Positions 45,080 through 54,705 of a DNA stretch of 64,000 bases are shown piece by piece. The stretch is from NCBI GenBank assembly GCA_963708865.1, contig CAVPUC010000008.1:496001-560000 (forward strand). Direction: 5' to 3'. Source of the DNA: DAIDKA01 sp963708865. GTDB lineage: Bacteria; Pseudomonadota; Gammaproteobacteria; Steroidobacterales; Steroidobacteraceae. The notes under the pieces were generated by a model that saw only the letters and a program-made list of their open reading frames with translations, did no database searches and was not told where the DNA came from. The translations under genes and the position numbers were made by a program. How positions within the stretch are numbered: the stretch's first letter is position 1; every line of letters begins with the position of its first letter.

Positions 45080-46897
45080 TCACTCCACGGTGACAGACTT
45101 GGCGAGATTTCGCGGCTGATCGATGTCAGTCCCGCACGCCTGGGCAACGCGATACGCCAGCACCTGCAAGGGCACACTCAGCAGGATTGGATCGAGTTCG
45201 GGCTGCGAGGCGGGCACCTCGATCCGGCCGTCCACGGCAGGCGTGCGGGTTGCGGGGTGCGTGAGCACATGCACCGGACCGCGCCGGGCACGGATTTCCT
45301 CGATCGTGGAGAGGTTTTTCGCCAGCAGCGAATCGCTCGGCAGCACCACGAGGCTCGGCGTGTGCGCATCGATGAGCGCCAGCGGCCCGTGCTTGAGCTC
45401 GGAGGCCGGATAGGCCTCCGCGTGCTTGTAGCTCACTTCCTTGAGCTTCAGCGCCCCTTCCATGGCCACGGCGTAACCGGCGGCTCTCCCGAGGAAATAG
45501 ATGTCATGGCAGGGGGCGAGTGCGGCCGCGAGGGCCGCGATTCCCTCTTGCGCCGAGAGGATGGCCCCGACCTGATCGGGTAGCGCATCGAGGGCGGCGA
45601 CGAGCCGCTCACCGTGCGCGGTCGACAGATCGCGCAGCCGCCCCAGGTGCAGGGCGAGCAGCGCGAAGGCAACGGCCGTGCAGGTGAAGGTCTTGGTGGA
45701 GACGACGGCAACCTCGGGCCCGGCGTGGATGTACAGACCGCGGCCGCAGGCGCGGCCGATGCTGCTGCCCACGACATTCACAATGCCGAGGACGCGCCCG
45801 CCCTTGCGCATGACTTCCTGCACCGCGGCAAGCGTGTCGAAGGTCTCCCCGGACTGGCTTACCGCGACATAGAGCGTATCGGGTTCGATGACCGGATTGC
45901 GGTAGCGGAATTCCGAGGCAGGCTCGGCGTGCGCGGGAATGCGCGCGAGCTGCTCGATCATCTGCGCGCCGACGCAGCCGCTGATGTACGCCGAGCCGCA
46001 GCCGAGCACCTTGACGCGGCGTATCTCCAAAAGCTCGCGCGCACTCATCTCCACGCCCCCCAGGTGCGCGGTGCTGAAGCGGCGCTCGAGCCGGCCGCCC
46101 AGGGTGCGGCGAATGGCCTCGGGCTGTTCGTGGATTTCCTTCTCCATGAAGTGCTCGTGAGCGCCCTTGTTCTGGCCTTCGCGCTCGATGTCGAGAGCCA
46201 GGGGCACTTTCACCGTCGCCCCGCCCTCGAGGGTCGAGGTCTCGTAGTGATCGGCGCGCAGCACCGCGAGCTCCCCGTCATCGAGATGGACGATGCTGCG
46301 GGTGTGACGCACGAGTGCCGCGGTATCGGAGGCGACCAGCATCTCGCGATCGCCGATGCCCAGGATCACGGGACTGCCCTGGCGCGCCACGACCAGGGTC
46401 TCGGGGCGCTGTGCATCGAGTACCACCAGGCCGTAGGTGCCGGTCACGAGCCGCAGCGCCGCGCGCACCGCCTCCTCGAGCCGCTCGCCCGCCATCGCGG
46501 CAATCAGGTGCGCGAGTACTTCCGAGTCGGTGTCGGAACGGAACTCGACACCCTTCAAGATCAGCTGCGCGCGCAGTTCGGCCGCGTTCTCGATAATGCC
46601 GTTGTGGACGATCGCGAAGCGGTTCGCGGTATCGGTGTGCGGATGGGCATTGCGGTCACTCGGCTCGCCGTGAGTGGCCCAGCGCGTATGGGCAATGCCG
46701 GGTGAGCCCTTCAGGTGCTCGGGCAGGTGTCGCTCAAGGTCGCGTACCTTGCCCGCGCTCTTGTACAAGCGCAGCGCCCCGTTGCGAACGACGCCGATGC
46801 CGGCCGAGTCATAGCCTCGATATTCGAGCCGGTGCAGGCCTTCAATCAGAATTGGCGCGGCGTCCTGACGCCCGATGTAACCGACGATCCCGCACAT
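45080..46897 (-). CDS. glmS: Glutamine-fructose-6-phosphate aminotransferase
   Basis: 605 residues. Starts MCGIVGYIG with Cys2 as the amidotransferase nucleophile; TRWATHGEPSDRNAHPH is the glutaminase pocket. Two SIS domains follow (GCGSAYISGCVGAQMIEQ, VSQSGETFDTLAA, FLGRAAGYAVAMEGALKLKE), and the C-terminus is NLAKSVTVE. Makes glucosamine-6-phosphate for peptidoglycan and LPS. GGAGAG precedes the ATG. Usually near atp/glmU; its presence here, away from those, suggests rearrangement. Confidence 0.97.
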   Translation of the reverse strand: MCGIVGYIGRQDAAPILIEGLHRLEYRGYDSAGIGVVRNGALRLYKSAGKVRDLERHLPEHLKGSPGIAHTRWATHGEPSDRNAHPHTDTANRFAIVHNGIIENAAELRAQLILKGVEFRSDTDSEVLAHLIAAMAGERLEEAVRAALRLVTGTYGLVVLDAQRPETLVVARQGSPVILGIGDREMLVASDTAALVRHTRSIVHLDDGELAVLRADHYETSTLEGGATVKVPLALDIEREGQNKGAHEHFMEKEIHEQPEAIRRTLGGRLERRFSTAHLGGVEMSARELLEIRRVKVLGCGSAYISGCVGAQMIEQLARIPAHAEPASEFRYRNPVIEPDTLYVAVSQSGETFDTLAAVQEVMRKGGRVLGIVNVVGSSIGRACGRGLYIHAGPEVAVVSTKTFTCTAVAFALLALHLGRLRDLSTAHGERLVAALDALPDQVGAILSAQEGIAALAAALAPCHDIYFLGRAAGYAVAMEGALKLKEVSYKHAEAYPASELKHGPLALIDAHTPSLVVLPSDSLLAKNLSTIEEIRARRGPVHVLTHPATRTPAVDGRIEVPASQPELDPILLSVPLQVLAYRVAQACGTDIDQPRNLAKSVTVE

Positions 46898-46910
46898 GAC
46901 GCTCTCCTGC

Positions 46911-47183
46911 CTATCCGTAGATCAGTCGTCGGATCTGCCGCTCGGTGAACAGGGGCGCACGAAAGCGGCGCCCCGCCAGCTCAGCGGCCACTCGCCGGAA
47001 GATCTCGGCATTCGCCACGCCATCGGCCTGCAGCACGCGGTGCCGACGGCGCACGAACTCCTCGGGCGTTTCGTTGAGGAACGCGAACACATTCTCGACG
47101 ATGCGCCGGGCTTCCTCGGAGGGGAGCCGGCTGGATCGGGCGAGGTAGGCAATGAGTTCCTCGAGCTCTCCGGGATCCGACAT
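46911..47183 (-). CDS. Small conserved helical protein upstream of glmS
   Basis: 90 residues, predicted all-helical (ELEELIAYLARSSRLPSEEA, RRIVENVFAFLNETPEEFVR) with a C-terminal RQIRRLIYG. 13 bp before glmS on the same strand. I have the impression of small homologues in other proteobacteria but cannot name the family. No signal peptide or known motif. Confidence 0.6.
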   Translation of the reverse strand: MSDPGELEELIAYLARSSRLPSEEARRIVENVFAFLNETPEEFVRRRHRVLQADGVANAEIFRRVAAELAGRRFRAPLFTERQIRRLIYG

Positions 47184-47344
47184 TCAGGACTCAGTGTGCA
47201 AGATAGTCAGGCTCGTGGGGAGATTCTGCCCGTTTCCGGGCAAAGTCGAGGATTCTGTGGCCACTTGATCGAATTCAGGCCGTCTCATCGGGCGCGCCAA
47301 ACGGGTGCAGAATCATCAGTTGGAGGCGGCTGGCAGAGAATCAG

Positions 47345-48328
47345 ATGCGAAGGACTCGCTGGATCGGAGTTGTGCTGGCGGTATGCCTGCCCCTGGTCGC
47401 GGGGGCGCAAGGGTCGCAGCCTGCGGACCAGCGCGGCGACCTTAAGACGATGGAGGACGCCTTCGGCGCACTCCTTATGACAGGGGATCTGGGGGACGCG
47501 CCTGCGGTATCGAAACGACTGGGTCTGAAACTGTATCGGGTGGCCCGAAGCACGGATACCCAGGCCGCCGCCAAGTCCAGCCATGAGACTTCCCTCCTCT
47601 CGGCGCACTTCTTGCTGCCCGGTGTGGCGTATGACCTGGACGTAGGTCCGGGCTCGCGCACCCGGATCAAGTTGAGTTTCGTGAGTCGCGTGTGTCCGGA
47701 GGTCGCTGACTTGACGCGCTGGGCGGCCGACTGGGGAATGAAGCTCGATAACCCCTTCCATGAGCGCCACGAGACCATGCAATCGGTTACGGATCCACAG
47801 GGCCTGTCGCTGACGATTGACCCGCAAAAGCGCCGGTGCGCCGGCGCGTTCACCCAGTTGCTCCCGACTGCGCTGCCGCTGCCACCGCTGCGCATCGCTC
47901 AGCGCACCACCGGGAACGATCTGGTGCGCAAATTTGTCGGGCTCATTGCACTGGGCGATTTGCGCGACCGTCAAGGCGTCAGCCGCGTGCTTCACGCGCA
48001 GCTCTTTGTGCCGCAGCCAGACGAAGCGGTGCTGGCTGACGCCATTCCCGGGCTTGATGCGAGCGGGTCCTATTTGAGAATCATCGGCGTGCAGCATCCG
48101 GATATCGGGTTCGCCATCGACACGACCCACGTGTGCGTGCCGCCGAGCGCCATCACCCGTGAGATGCGCCGCCGTTCGATCACTTGGCGCACGGCCGAGG
48201 AGGAAGGCATGACGGTGCTGCGGACCTTAAGATCGGGAAACCTGTTGGAGATCAGCGCCTCGCAGTCCGGCGACTGCCTCGAGTCGCTGTACATCAATCA
48301 GATGACGGCTTACGGGGGCACGCTCTGA
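47345..48328 (+). CDS. Secreted protein of unknown function
   Basis: 327 residues with a signal peptide (MRRTRWIGVVLAVCLPLVAG). The mature protein has no recognised domain; two similar halves may exist (LGLKLYRVA..., DPQGLSLTIDP... and GIVGVQHPDIGF-like strands). Cysteines at CPEVAD, CAGAF, HVCVPP and GDCLES suggest disulphides. Its 3' end overlaps the convergent next gene by 19 bp. Confidence 0.65.
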   Translation: MRRTRWIGVVLAVCLPLVAGAQGSQPADQRGDLKTMEDAFGALLMTGDLGDAPAVSKRLGLKLYRVARSTDTQAAAKSSHETSLLSAHFLLPGVAYDLDVGPGSRTRIKLSFVSRVCPEVADLTRWAADWGMKLDNPFHERHETMQSVTDPQGLSLTIDPQKRRCAGAFTQLLPTALPLPPLRIAQRTTGNDLVRKFVGLIALGDLRDRQGVSRVLHAQLFVPQPDEAVLADAIPGLDASGSYLRIIGVQHPDIGFAIDTTHVCVPPSAITREMRRRSITWRTAEEEGMTVLRTLRSGNLLEISASQSGDCLESLYINQMTAYGGTL

Positions 48329-49149
48329 ATCGCGATGGGGCCGAGCAGCGTCATTTCGAACGGCCGGGAGTCCGGCGGCTCGTAACTGGGGATCACCTTC
48401 AGGTGCAGCTCGTTGCGGGCCAGCGTCGCATGCGCGACGTTATTGAAGGGGCCGTGCTCCGGGGCGGCACCCGTGTCCTGGTGCACGATATTGAATGTCA
48501 GGGATGTGCCGTCGATCACGAAGCCATCGAGCGGCGCCATCGAGTAGGGATTCTCGCACGGTCCGCAGACCATGCCTAGCAGCTGCGTACCCACGCGCTG
48601 AATGAAGAAATACTGCTTGCCCGGGCCCGTGGCCCACAGCCACACCCCGAGGAGCTTCTGCGGAGTTAATTCCTCTGGCGGACCGGGCAGCACGTACGGC
48701 GGACGCGCGCGCACCGCTGTGACGGCCACTTCCGCCTCATCGTTCGTGACCGCCGGCACCGGCGCCACCGGCTCGGCCCGATGCAAGGTGAGGGTCGTCG
48801 GCTGCGCCGATCCTTTGCGTCGCAGCACGGTCAGCGCGAGTTCCCGGTCGTGCAAGGCACCGCGCACATCATCGAAAGTCACATGGCCTTTGGCGTCTTC
48901 GTGGCGGACGACGAAGCGCACGCCGCCGCCATCGATGCGCCCGTCGAGAATGAATGCCAGATTGCGCGGGTCCGCACAGTCGACACAATAGGTGCCGGTG
49001 ACGACATCGCCACGCGCGATGAGCATGAAGATATGAGTTCGACCCTCGATCTGGGTCACCCAGCCGCCGAGGATGGCCTTGGCATCCTGCGCACGCGCCG
49101 TCACGGGAAGCATCCCGAACACGATCAACCCGAAGAGCAGATTTCTCAT
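48310..49149 (-). CDS. Secreted protein with two tandem lipocalin-like/beta repeats
   Basis: 279 residues from ATG 49149 (MRNLLFGLIVFGMLPVTARA signal peptide). Two related units: ILGGWVTQIEGRTHIFMLI...GTYCVDCADPRNLAFILDGRIDG-type and LLGVWLWATGPGKQYFFI...GMVCGPCENPYSMAPLDGFVID-type, each with a CxxC and a following beta sheet. The repeat is visible by eye; I do not recognise a family. Function unknown. Confidence 0.65.
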   Translation of the reverse strand: MRNLLFGLIVFGMLPVTARAQDAKAILGGWVTQIEGRTHIFMLIARGDVVTGTYCVDCADPRNLAFILDGRIDGGGVRFVVRHEDAKGHVTFDDVRGALHDRELALTVLRRKGSAQPTTLTLHRAEPVAPVPAVTNDEAEVAVTAVRARPPYVLPGPPEELTPQKLLGVWLWATGPGKQYFFIQRVGTQLLGMVCGPCENPYSMAPLDGFVIDGTSLTFNIVHQDTGAAPEHGPFNNVAHATLARNELHLKVIPSYEPPDSRPFEMTLLGPIAIQSVPP

Positions 49150-49190
49150 TGTGATGCCTTCCACAAAGACCCGGGATATGAAGCAGCCCC

Positions 49191-51344
49191 TCAGCTGCGC
49201 GGGTCGAGGTACTTTGCCTCAAACATGATATATGCGCCCAGGCCCGGCGCCGGTTCGAAGAACCGTGAGTTGGCATCGTTGACGATCACCGAGCCGATAT
49301 AGGACTTGTTGAACAGGTTTTCGATGCGCAGGTACTCGCTCGTCTGCCACCCGGCGTGCTTCTGCTCGAACCCCGCGCGCAGGTTCTCGGTCCAGTAGCC
49401 GCCCGCGTAGCCGCTATTGCGGTCATCCGCATAGATGCGCGAGCGCACCAGCGTCTCGGCTGTCGCCATGAATCCGGCAGCCGCATTGCGCCAGGTCAAG
49501 CCGGCATACAGGATGTTCTGCGGAACGGCGGGCAGGTAATTGCCGGCGGGAATCGCTGCGGTCGTGCAGGGCGTTCCGTCGCAGCCGGCGTACGCATCCT
49601 CGCACCACCGCGCGCAGGTACGAATAGGCGATGCGGGCCTCGAAGGCCGCCGGCAGGTCGGCCGTCACGCCCAGTTCGGCGCCGGTGCGCTTGGTGGCAC
49701 CGATGTTCTGGTACACGGAGCGGCCGCCGGAACTTTGCAGCACGCCCAGTTCATCCTCGGTGCGGATCACGAACACCGCGGCATCGGCCCTGAACATCGC
49801 GCCGTGGGTCTTCACGCCCGCCTCATAATCATTGCTGCGCGCCGGCTGCAGAGCGAAGTTCAAGCCCGGAAGGTTGCCACTGACGGAGCGGTACGCGAGT
49901 TCATTCAAGGTCGGGGTCTCAAAACCTTTGCCGAAGGAGACGTAGGTGTTGATGTGGTCGGTGATCCCGTAACTCAAGCCGGCCACCGGATTGGTCGCCG
50001 CGTAGCGCGTGCCACTCAAGGGCAGCGCCCCGCTTACCGACAGATGGCTGTGCGAGGTGATGTCGACGATGCTGTTGCGCACCCCGGCGGTGACGTGCAG
50101 GTGGTCGGTCAGATCCCACTGCGCCTGCAGGTACTCATCGAGGTCATGCACGAGATTGGTTTCGTAGCGGCGCAGGGCGCCTTCGACGCCCAGCTCCGAT
50201 CCGACATAGTTGAGATAACCGCGCCGATGCTCGTCCAGGTCATCGTAGCTGATGCCGGCCGTCACGGTGAGCGCCGTGCCGAGGAAATCGCGCCGATCGG
50301 TGAAGTGCACGTCGGTGCCGTCATAGTTACGCGCCAGATCGATGACACCGCCGGGGCTCGTCGCCAGGGCCTGCGTGGCGAGCGGGATGGACTGGAACTG
50401 CGTCGTCTGCCGATGCCCGCCGTAGATCATGGCGACCACGCTGTCGTGCTCACCGAACTCGCGCTCGTAGGTCAGGCCCAGCTGCTCCTGGGCGAGCGAC
50501 TTGCGGGTGTTGAACATGTCGGCGCCGGTGCCGGCCTGCGCGGGGTCTGCCTGCACCTGCGCGCGTGGTCAGGCCGAGCGGATCCTGCACGAAGGGCGTC
50601 TCGATGGCGTTGGCGATGAAGGTCAGCTGCGACACATCATCGAGCTTCACGCGCAGCTTGCCGTTCAGCAGATTGCGCTGCGCCTCGCTGTGGCGCGCGA
50701 TAGCCGTCCGTCTGGAAGTGCGAGACATCGAGCAGATAGTTGACGGGACCTGCCTCCCCGCCCACCAGTGCCGAGTAGCGCTGGGTGTTCAGTGAGCCAT
50801 ATTCGAGCGTTGAGCCCAGCTCAAAGCCCGGCGGTGCGTCTTCGGTAAAAATCGCGATGACGCCACCGGAGGAATTCCCGTAGAGGGCCGAGAACGGTCC
50901 GCGCAGCACTTCGATGTGATCGGCGCTGCCCAGATCAAACTGTGAAAACTGTCCCTGGCCGTCCGGCATCGTGCCCGGAATGCCGTCCGAATACAGGCGC
51001 ACGCCGCGCACGCCGAAACTGGAGCGCGCGCCGAAGCCGCGCGAGGAGATCTGCAGGTCCTGGGCATAGTTCTGGCGACTCTGCACCGACACACCGGGCA
51101 CCGTGTCCAGTGACTCGGACAGGTTCACCTGCGACTGACCGTCATGAATCTCGGCCCGGCCGATGCGATCCACCGACATCGGCAGCGTCAACGTGTCGTG
51201 CGCCATGCGCGTCGCCGTGACGACGACCGCGGTCAATTCGGAATCGGGGTCGCTCGCAGCCGCAGGCGGCTCAGCAGCCCTTGCGACCTGCCCCCCCGCC
51301 ACAGCGCACATCGCGATGAACATCCCTGTTCGGTGCCGGCGCAT
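49191..51344 (-). pseudogene. TonB-dependent outer-membrane receptor, frameshifted three times
   Basis: N-terminal signal peptide (about 1-23), TonB-box-like region (LTAVVVTATR), plug domain with LSESLDTVPGVSVQSRQ, SSRGFGARSSFGVRGVRLY and VLRGPFSALYGNSSGGVI, then the 22-strand barrel ending MFEAKYLDPRS. The frame changes near 50695, 50567 and 49605; between them long conserved barrel segments remain (FGKGFETPTLNELAYRS, YLRIENLFNKSYIGSV). A repaired product would be ~717 residues, normal for the family. Substrate unknown (iron chelate or other ligand). Confidence 0.85.
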
Positions 51345-51448
51345 TCTTGCTTTTCCTTAGGGTGAACCGCCTGGCAGTTCGTAGGCCACAATGAATACTT
51401 GCGCCAAATTCGCGCAATACTGATAAACGCTAAAAAACTTCAGTTCGC

Positions 51449-51454
51449 TACAAT
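51449..51454 (+). promoter_or_regulatory. Candidate -10 box of gmk
   Basis: TACAAT, a near-consensus -10, ends 6 bp before GTG 51461 and 24 bp before ATG 51479. With a start point near 51461 the mRNA would be almost leaderless. The -35 is weak. Confidence 0.4.
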
Positions 51455-51478
51455 ACGAACGTGCCGCAAAATACAGTC

Positions 51479-52120
51479 ATGACTCCCGGGAAAGAGCCCT
51501 CGCGCGGCGGCCGACTGTTTGTGATCTCGGCGCCCTCCGGTGCCGGCAAGACCTCCTTGGTGAAGGCGCTGCTGGAGCGCAACCCGCGGCTGACCGTTTC
51601 GGTATCGCACACCACCCGCCCGCGCCGTGCCAACGAGAACGACGGGCGCGAGTATTGGTTTGTCACACCGCAGCAGTTCGAGGAACGACGGGCGCGCGGG
51701 GAGTTTCTCGAGCATGCTCGGGTGTTCGACAATTTCTACGGAACCGGTCGAGCGGGCGTCGAGCGGGAACTGGCTGCGGGCCGGGACGTCATCCTGGAGA
51801 TCGACTGGCAAGGCGCCCGTCAGGTGCGCCAGTCCGCCCCCGGGTGCACCACCATTTTCATTCTGCCGCCCTCACGGGCCGCCTTGAAGGAGCGGCTGTT
51901 CAAGCGGCAGACCGATACCGAGGCGGTCATCGCGCGCCGCCTCCAGGAGGCCGTCAGTGACATGTCGCACTATCGTGAATTCGATTACGTGGTGGTCAAT
52001 GACGATTTTGAGACGGCCTGCAGCCAGCTGGAGAGCATACTGGCTGGCAACGGGCAGGCGCTCAGGAGCGATCGGCCGCAACTTGACCCGCTACTGATGG
52101 ACCTGCTCGCAGCGCCCTGA
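51479..52120 (+). CDS. gmk: Guanylate kinase
   Basis: 213 residues from ATG 51479 (MTPGKEPSRGGRLFVISAPS); an in-frame GTG at 51461 would add six residues. P-loop SAPSGAGKTSL, GMP-binding SVSHTTRPRRANENDGREYW, DWQGARQVR and a C-terminal SQLESIL. Phosphorylates GMP to GDP. First gene of gmk-rpoZ-spoT-ridA-recG; yicC would normally precede it. Confidence 0.95.
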   Translation: MTPGKEPSRGGRLFVISAPSGAGKTSLVKALLERNPRLTVSVSHTTRPRRANENDGREYWFVTPQQFEERRARGEFLEHARVFDNFYGTGRAGVERELAAGRDVILEIDWQGARQVRQSAPGCTTIFILPPSRAALKERLFKRQTDTEAVIARRLQEAVSDMSHYREFDYVVVNDDFETACSQLESILAGNGQALRSDRPQLDPLLMDLLAAP

Positions 52121-52209
52121 CGCTTTGGCTCGCCAAAGCGGCGCCGTATGCCGTAGACTTCTAAACCTCCTCTGCCCATCGCGGCGGCAACACCAAAGTA
52201 AATCTAGAT

Positions 52210-52488
52210 ATGGCCCGAATCACTGTCGAAGACTGCCTCACGAACGTCGATAACCTGTTCCAGCTGGTGCTGCTGGCCTCGCAGCGCGCCCGTCGCCTGG
52301 CGAATGGCGCCGAGCCCACCGTGGCCTGGGAAAACGACAAGCCCACGGTTGTCGCCCTGCGCGAAATCGCCGAAGGCTCGATTACGGCCGAGATGTTGCG
52401 CGAGCCCGAGCCTGCGCCGCTCGAGTCGCCCATGCCGGATGCCGAATCCATGGCGTTCCGGGCCCCGCAATTCGGTCTTGGAGACTGA
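52210..52488 (+). CDS. rpoZ: RNA polymerase omega subunit
   Basis: 92 residues. Conserved start MARITVEDCLTNVDNLFQLV, then LLASQRARRLANG and NDKPTVVALREIAEGSI. Aids RNA polymerase assembly and forms part of the (p)ppGpp site 1. 15 bp before spoT. Confidence 0.96.
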   Translation: MARITVEDCLTNVDNLFQLVLLASQRARRLANGAEPTVAWENDKPTVVALREIAEGSITAEMLREPEPAPLESPMPDAESMAFRAPQFGLGD

Positions 52489-52503
52489 CTCCAGGCGTAA
52501 CGT

Positions 52504-54705
52504 ATGGACTACGCGTCTTCGCTCCTGGGACTCATCCCCGGTGCAAGGCGCGCCACACCGGGGCTTAAAGACTTGCTGGCCACGGTGGGCACCTACCTGC
52601 CGCCCGAGCAGGTAGAGCGCATCCGGGAGGCGGCCGAATTCGGCGCCTCCGCGCATAAAGGCCAGACCCGGTTGAGCGGCGAGCCGTACATCGCCCATCC
52701 GGTGGCCGCGGCGGCGATTCTCGCTGACCTGCATTTGGACACCGACACCATCATCGCGGCCATCCTCCATGACGTCATCGAGGACACGCCCACCCCGAAG
52801 GACCAGCTGGTCCAGCGCTTCGGCGCCGATGTGGCCGAAATCGTCGACGGGGTGACGAAACTCGATCAGATCAAGTTCAAGAGCCGCGAGGAGGCGCAGG
52901 CGGAGAGCTTTCGCAAGATGCTGCTGGCGATGGTGCGCGACCTGCGGGTGGTGCTGGTCAAGCTCGCCGACCGCACCCACAACATGCGCACCATCGAGGC
53001 CATGGCCGTGCCCCGCCGGCGCGCCATCGCCCGCGAGACCCTCGAGATCTATGCGCCCATTGCCGAGCGGCTCGGCCTGTACGACCTGAAGCTGGAGCTT
53101 GAGGATTTGGGGTTCGCGGCCCTGTATCCGCAGCGCTATCGGGTCCTCGAGCGTGCGCTCAAGCGTGCCCGCGGCAACCAGAAGGAATTCCTGAAGAAGA
53201 TCGAGCAGCAGCTGACCGCCGCGCTCATGAAGAACAACATCGTCGCGCGCGTCGCGGCGCGCGAGAAGCATCTGTACAGCATCTACCGCAAGATGCAGCG
53301 CAAGCGCTCGACGCTCAATGAGATCGTGGATGTCTACGGGCTGCGGATCGTGGTCGACAAGGCCGACACCTGCTATCGGGCGCTCGGCAGCGTGCACAGC
53401 GTGTTCAAACCCATGCCGGGACGATTCAAGGATTACATCGCGATCCCGCGCGTCAACGGCTACCAGTCGTTGCATACCACGCTGTTCGGTCCCAACGGCG
53501 TGCCGATCGAAGTGCAGATCCGCACCGAAGACATGAACAGCGTGGCGCAGTCAGGGATTGCGGCGCACTGGCGCTACAAGACCGGTGAGAGCGGCGCCTC
53601 CTCACAGCAGGAGCGCGCCCGCGAATGGCTGTCGCGGCTGGTCGAGCTGCAGGATGGCGGCGGCAGCTCCGAGGAGTTCCTCGAGAGCGTCAAGGTCGAT
53701 CTGTTCCCGGACAAGGTCTACGTGTTCACGCCCAAGGGCGAGATCCTGCGCCTGCCGAGCGGCGCCACCGTGGTCGACTTCGCCTACTCCGTGCACACCG
53801 ACATCGGCAATCGCTGCGTCGCCGCCAAGGTCGATCGGCGCCTGACGCCGCTGCGCACGGTGCTGCGCAACGGTCAGACCGTGGAGATCATCACCGCCAA
53901 GGGCGCCATGCCCAACCCCTCATGGGTGAACTTCGTGGTCACCGCCAAGGCGCGCAATGCCATCCGTCATTACCTCAAGGGCCTGCGCCGCTCGGAGGCC
54001 ATCGCCTTGGGCAAGCGCCTGCTCAACCAGTCGCTGGGCGAATTTCATCTGGCGCTCGAGGATGTGACCCCCTCGCTCATGCAGGCGGCCGTCGGCGAAT
54101 TCGGCATGAAGGACATCGACGAGCTGTTCGAGCGCATCGGCATGGGCGAGCGGCTGGCGCCGCTGGTCGCGCGGCGGCTGCTGCCCACCGGCCCGCAGGA
54201 GGAAGGCAGCGAGATCGCGGCGCCCGGCGCCATGGCGATCGCCGGCACCGAGGGCCTGCTGGTGAGCTACGCGCGCTGCTGCTTCCCGATCCCCAATGAT
54301 CCGGTCATCGCCTTCCTGTCGAGCGGCCGCGGCGTGGTGGTGCACCGGGAAACCTGCGTCAACGTCGAGGACTATCGCAAACATCCGGAGAAATGGCTGC
54401 CGGTGACCTGGCAGGCGACCCCGGACCGCGTCTTCAGCTCGCAGATCCGCGTCGATGTGCCCAATCGCATGGGGATACTGGCCGCCGTGGCCGCCTCCAT
54501 CGCGGCCACCGAAACCAATATCGAGCGGGTCTCGGTGGAGGAGCGCGAATCGGAAACCTCGGTACTGGATTTTGAACTGCGGGTGCGCGACCGCGCGCAG
54601 CTCGCCAACGTCATCCGTTCCATCCGCCGCATGCCGGACGTGCTGCGCGTCACGCGCATCCTCGCGGCCCATTCACGCAAGAGACCTGAAGACAAAACAC
54701 CATGA
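52504..54705 (+). CDS. spoT: Bifunctional (p)ppGpp synthetase/hydrolase SpoT
   Basis: 733 residues. The HD hydrolase domain is complete (AHPVAAAAILADLHLD, AILHDVIEDTP, LVKLADRTHNMRT). The synthetase has KRSTLNEIVDVYGLRIVVD, RFKDYIAIPRVNGYQSLHTT and EVQIRTEDMNSVAQSGIAAHW. A TGS domain (VYVFTPKGEILRLPSGAT), a helical/zinc-finger region and a C-terminal ACT domain follow. Controls the stringent response. The ridA ATG overlaps its stop. Confidence 0.96.
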   Translation: MDYASSLLGLIPGARRATPGLKDLLATVGTYLPPEQVERIREAAEFGASAHKGQTRLSGEPYIAHPVAAAAILADLHLDTDTIIAAILHDVIEDTPTPKDQLVQRFGADVAEIVDGVTKLDQIKFKSREEAQAESFRKMLLAMVRDLRVVLVKLADRTHNMRTIEAMAVPRRRAIARETLEIYAPIAERLGLYDLKLELEDLGFAALYPQRYRVLERALKRARGNQKEFLKKIEQQLTAALMKNNIVARVAAREKHLYSIYRKMQRKRSTLNEIVDVYGLRIVVDKADTCYRALGSVHSVFKPMPGRFKDYIAIPRVNGYQSLHTTLFGPNGVPIEVQIRTEDMNSVAQSGIAAHWRYKTGESGASSQQERAREWLSRLVELQDGGGSSEEFLESVKVDLFPDKVYVFTPKGEILRLPSGATVVDFAYSVHTDIGNRCVAAKVDRRLTPLRTVLRNGQTVEIITAKGAMPNPSWVNFVVTAKARNAIRHYLKGLRRSEAIALGKRLLNQSLGEFHLALEDVTPSLMQAAVGEFGMKDIDELFERIGMGERLAPLVARRLLPTGPQEEGSEIAAPGAMAIAGTEGLLVSYARCCFPIPNDPVIAFLSSGRGVVVHRETCVNVEDYRKHPEKWLPVTWQATPDRVFSSQIRVDVPNRMGILAAVAASIAATETNIERVSVEERESETSVLDFELRVRDRAQLANVIRSIRRMPDVLRVTRILAAHSRKRPEDKTP

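Larger units (their letters stand above)
16350..51460. mobile_element. Putative inserted/accessory block between yicC and gmk
   Basis: The block separates two genes that are adjacent in related gammaproteobacteria. Its left end carries arm-type repeats, an integrase relic, a toxin-antitoxin pair and a truncated gene, all hallmarks of an integrated element. The right end (a broken TonB receptor) shows no obvious attachment repeat or second recombinase. glmS inside it is a core gene, so only the left few kb may be truly mobile and the rest chromosomal material moved by rearrangement. Boundaries are inferred from synteny. Confidence 0.4.

Noticed and set aside
45614..46705. Open frame antisense to glmS
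   Set aside because: glmS is unambiguous; the antisense product lacks any motif.
52204..53475. 423-codon frame antisense to rpoZ/spoT
   Set aside because: Overlaps two certain core genes; His/Arg/Asp-rich shadow.
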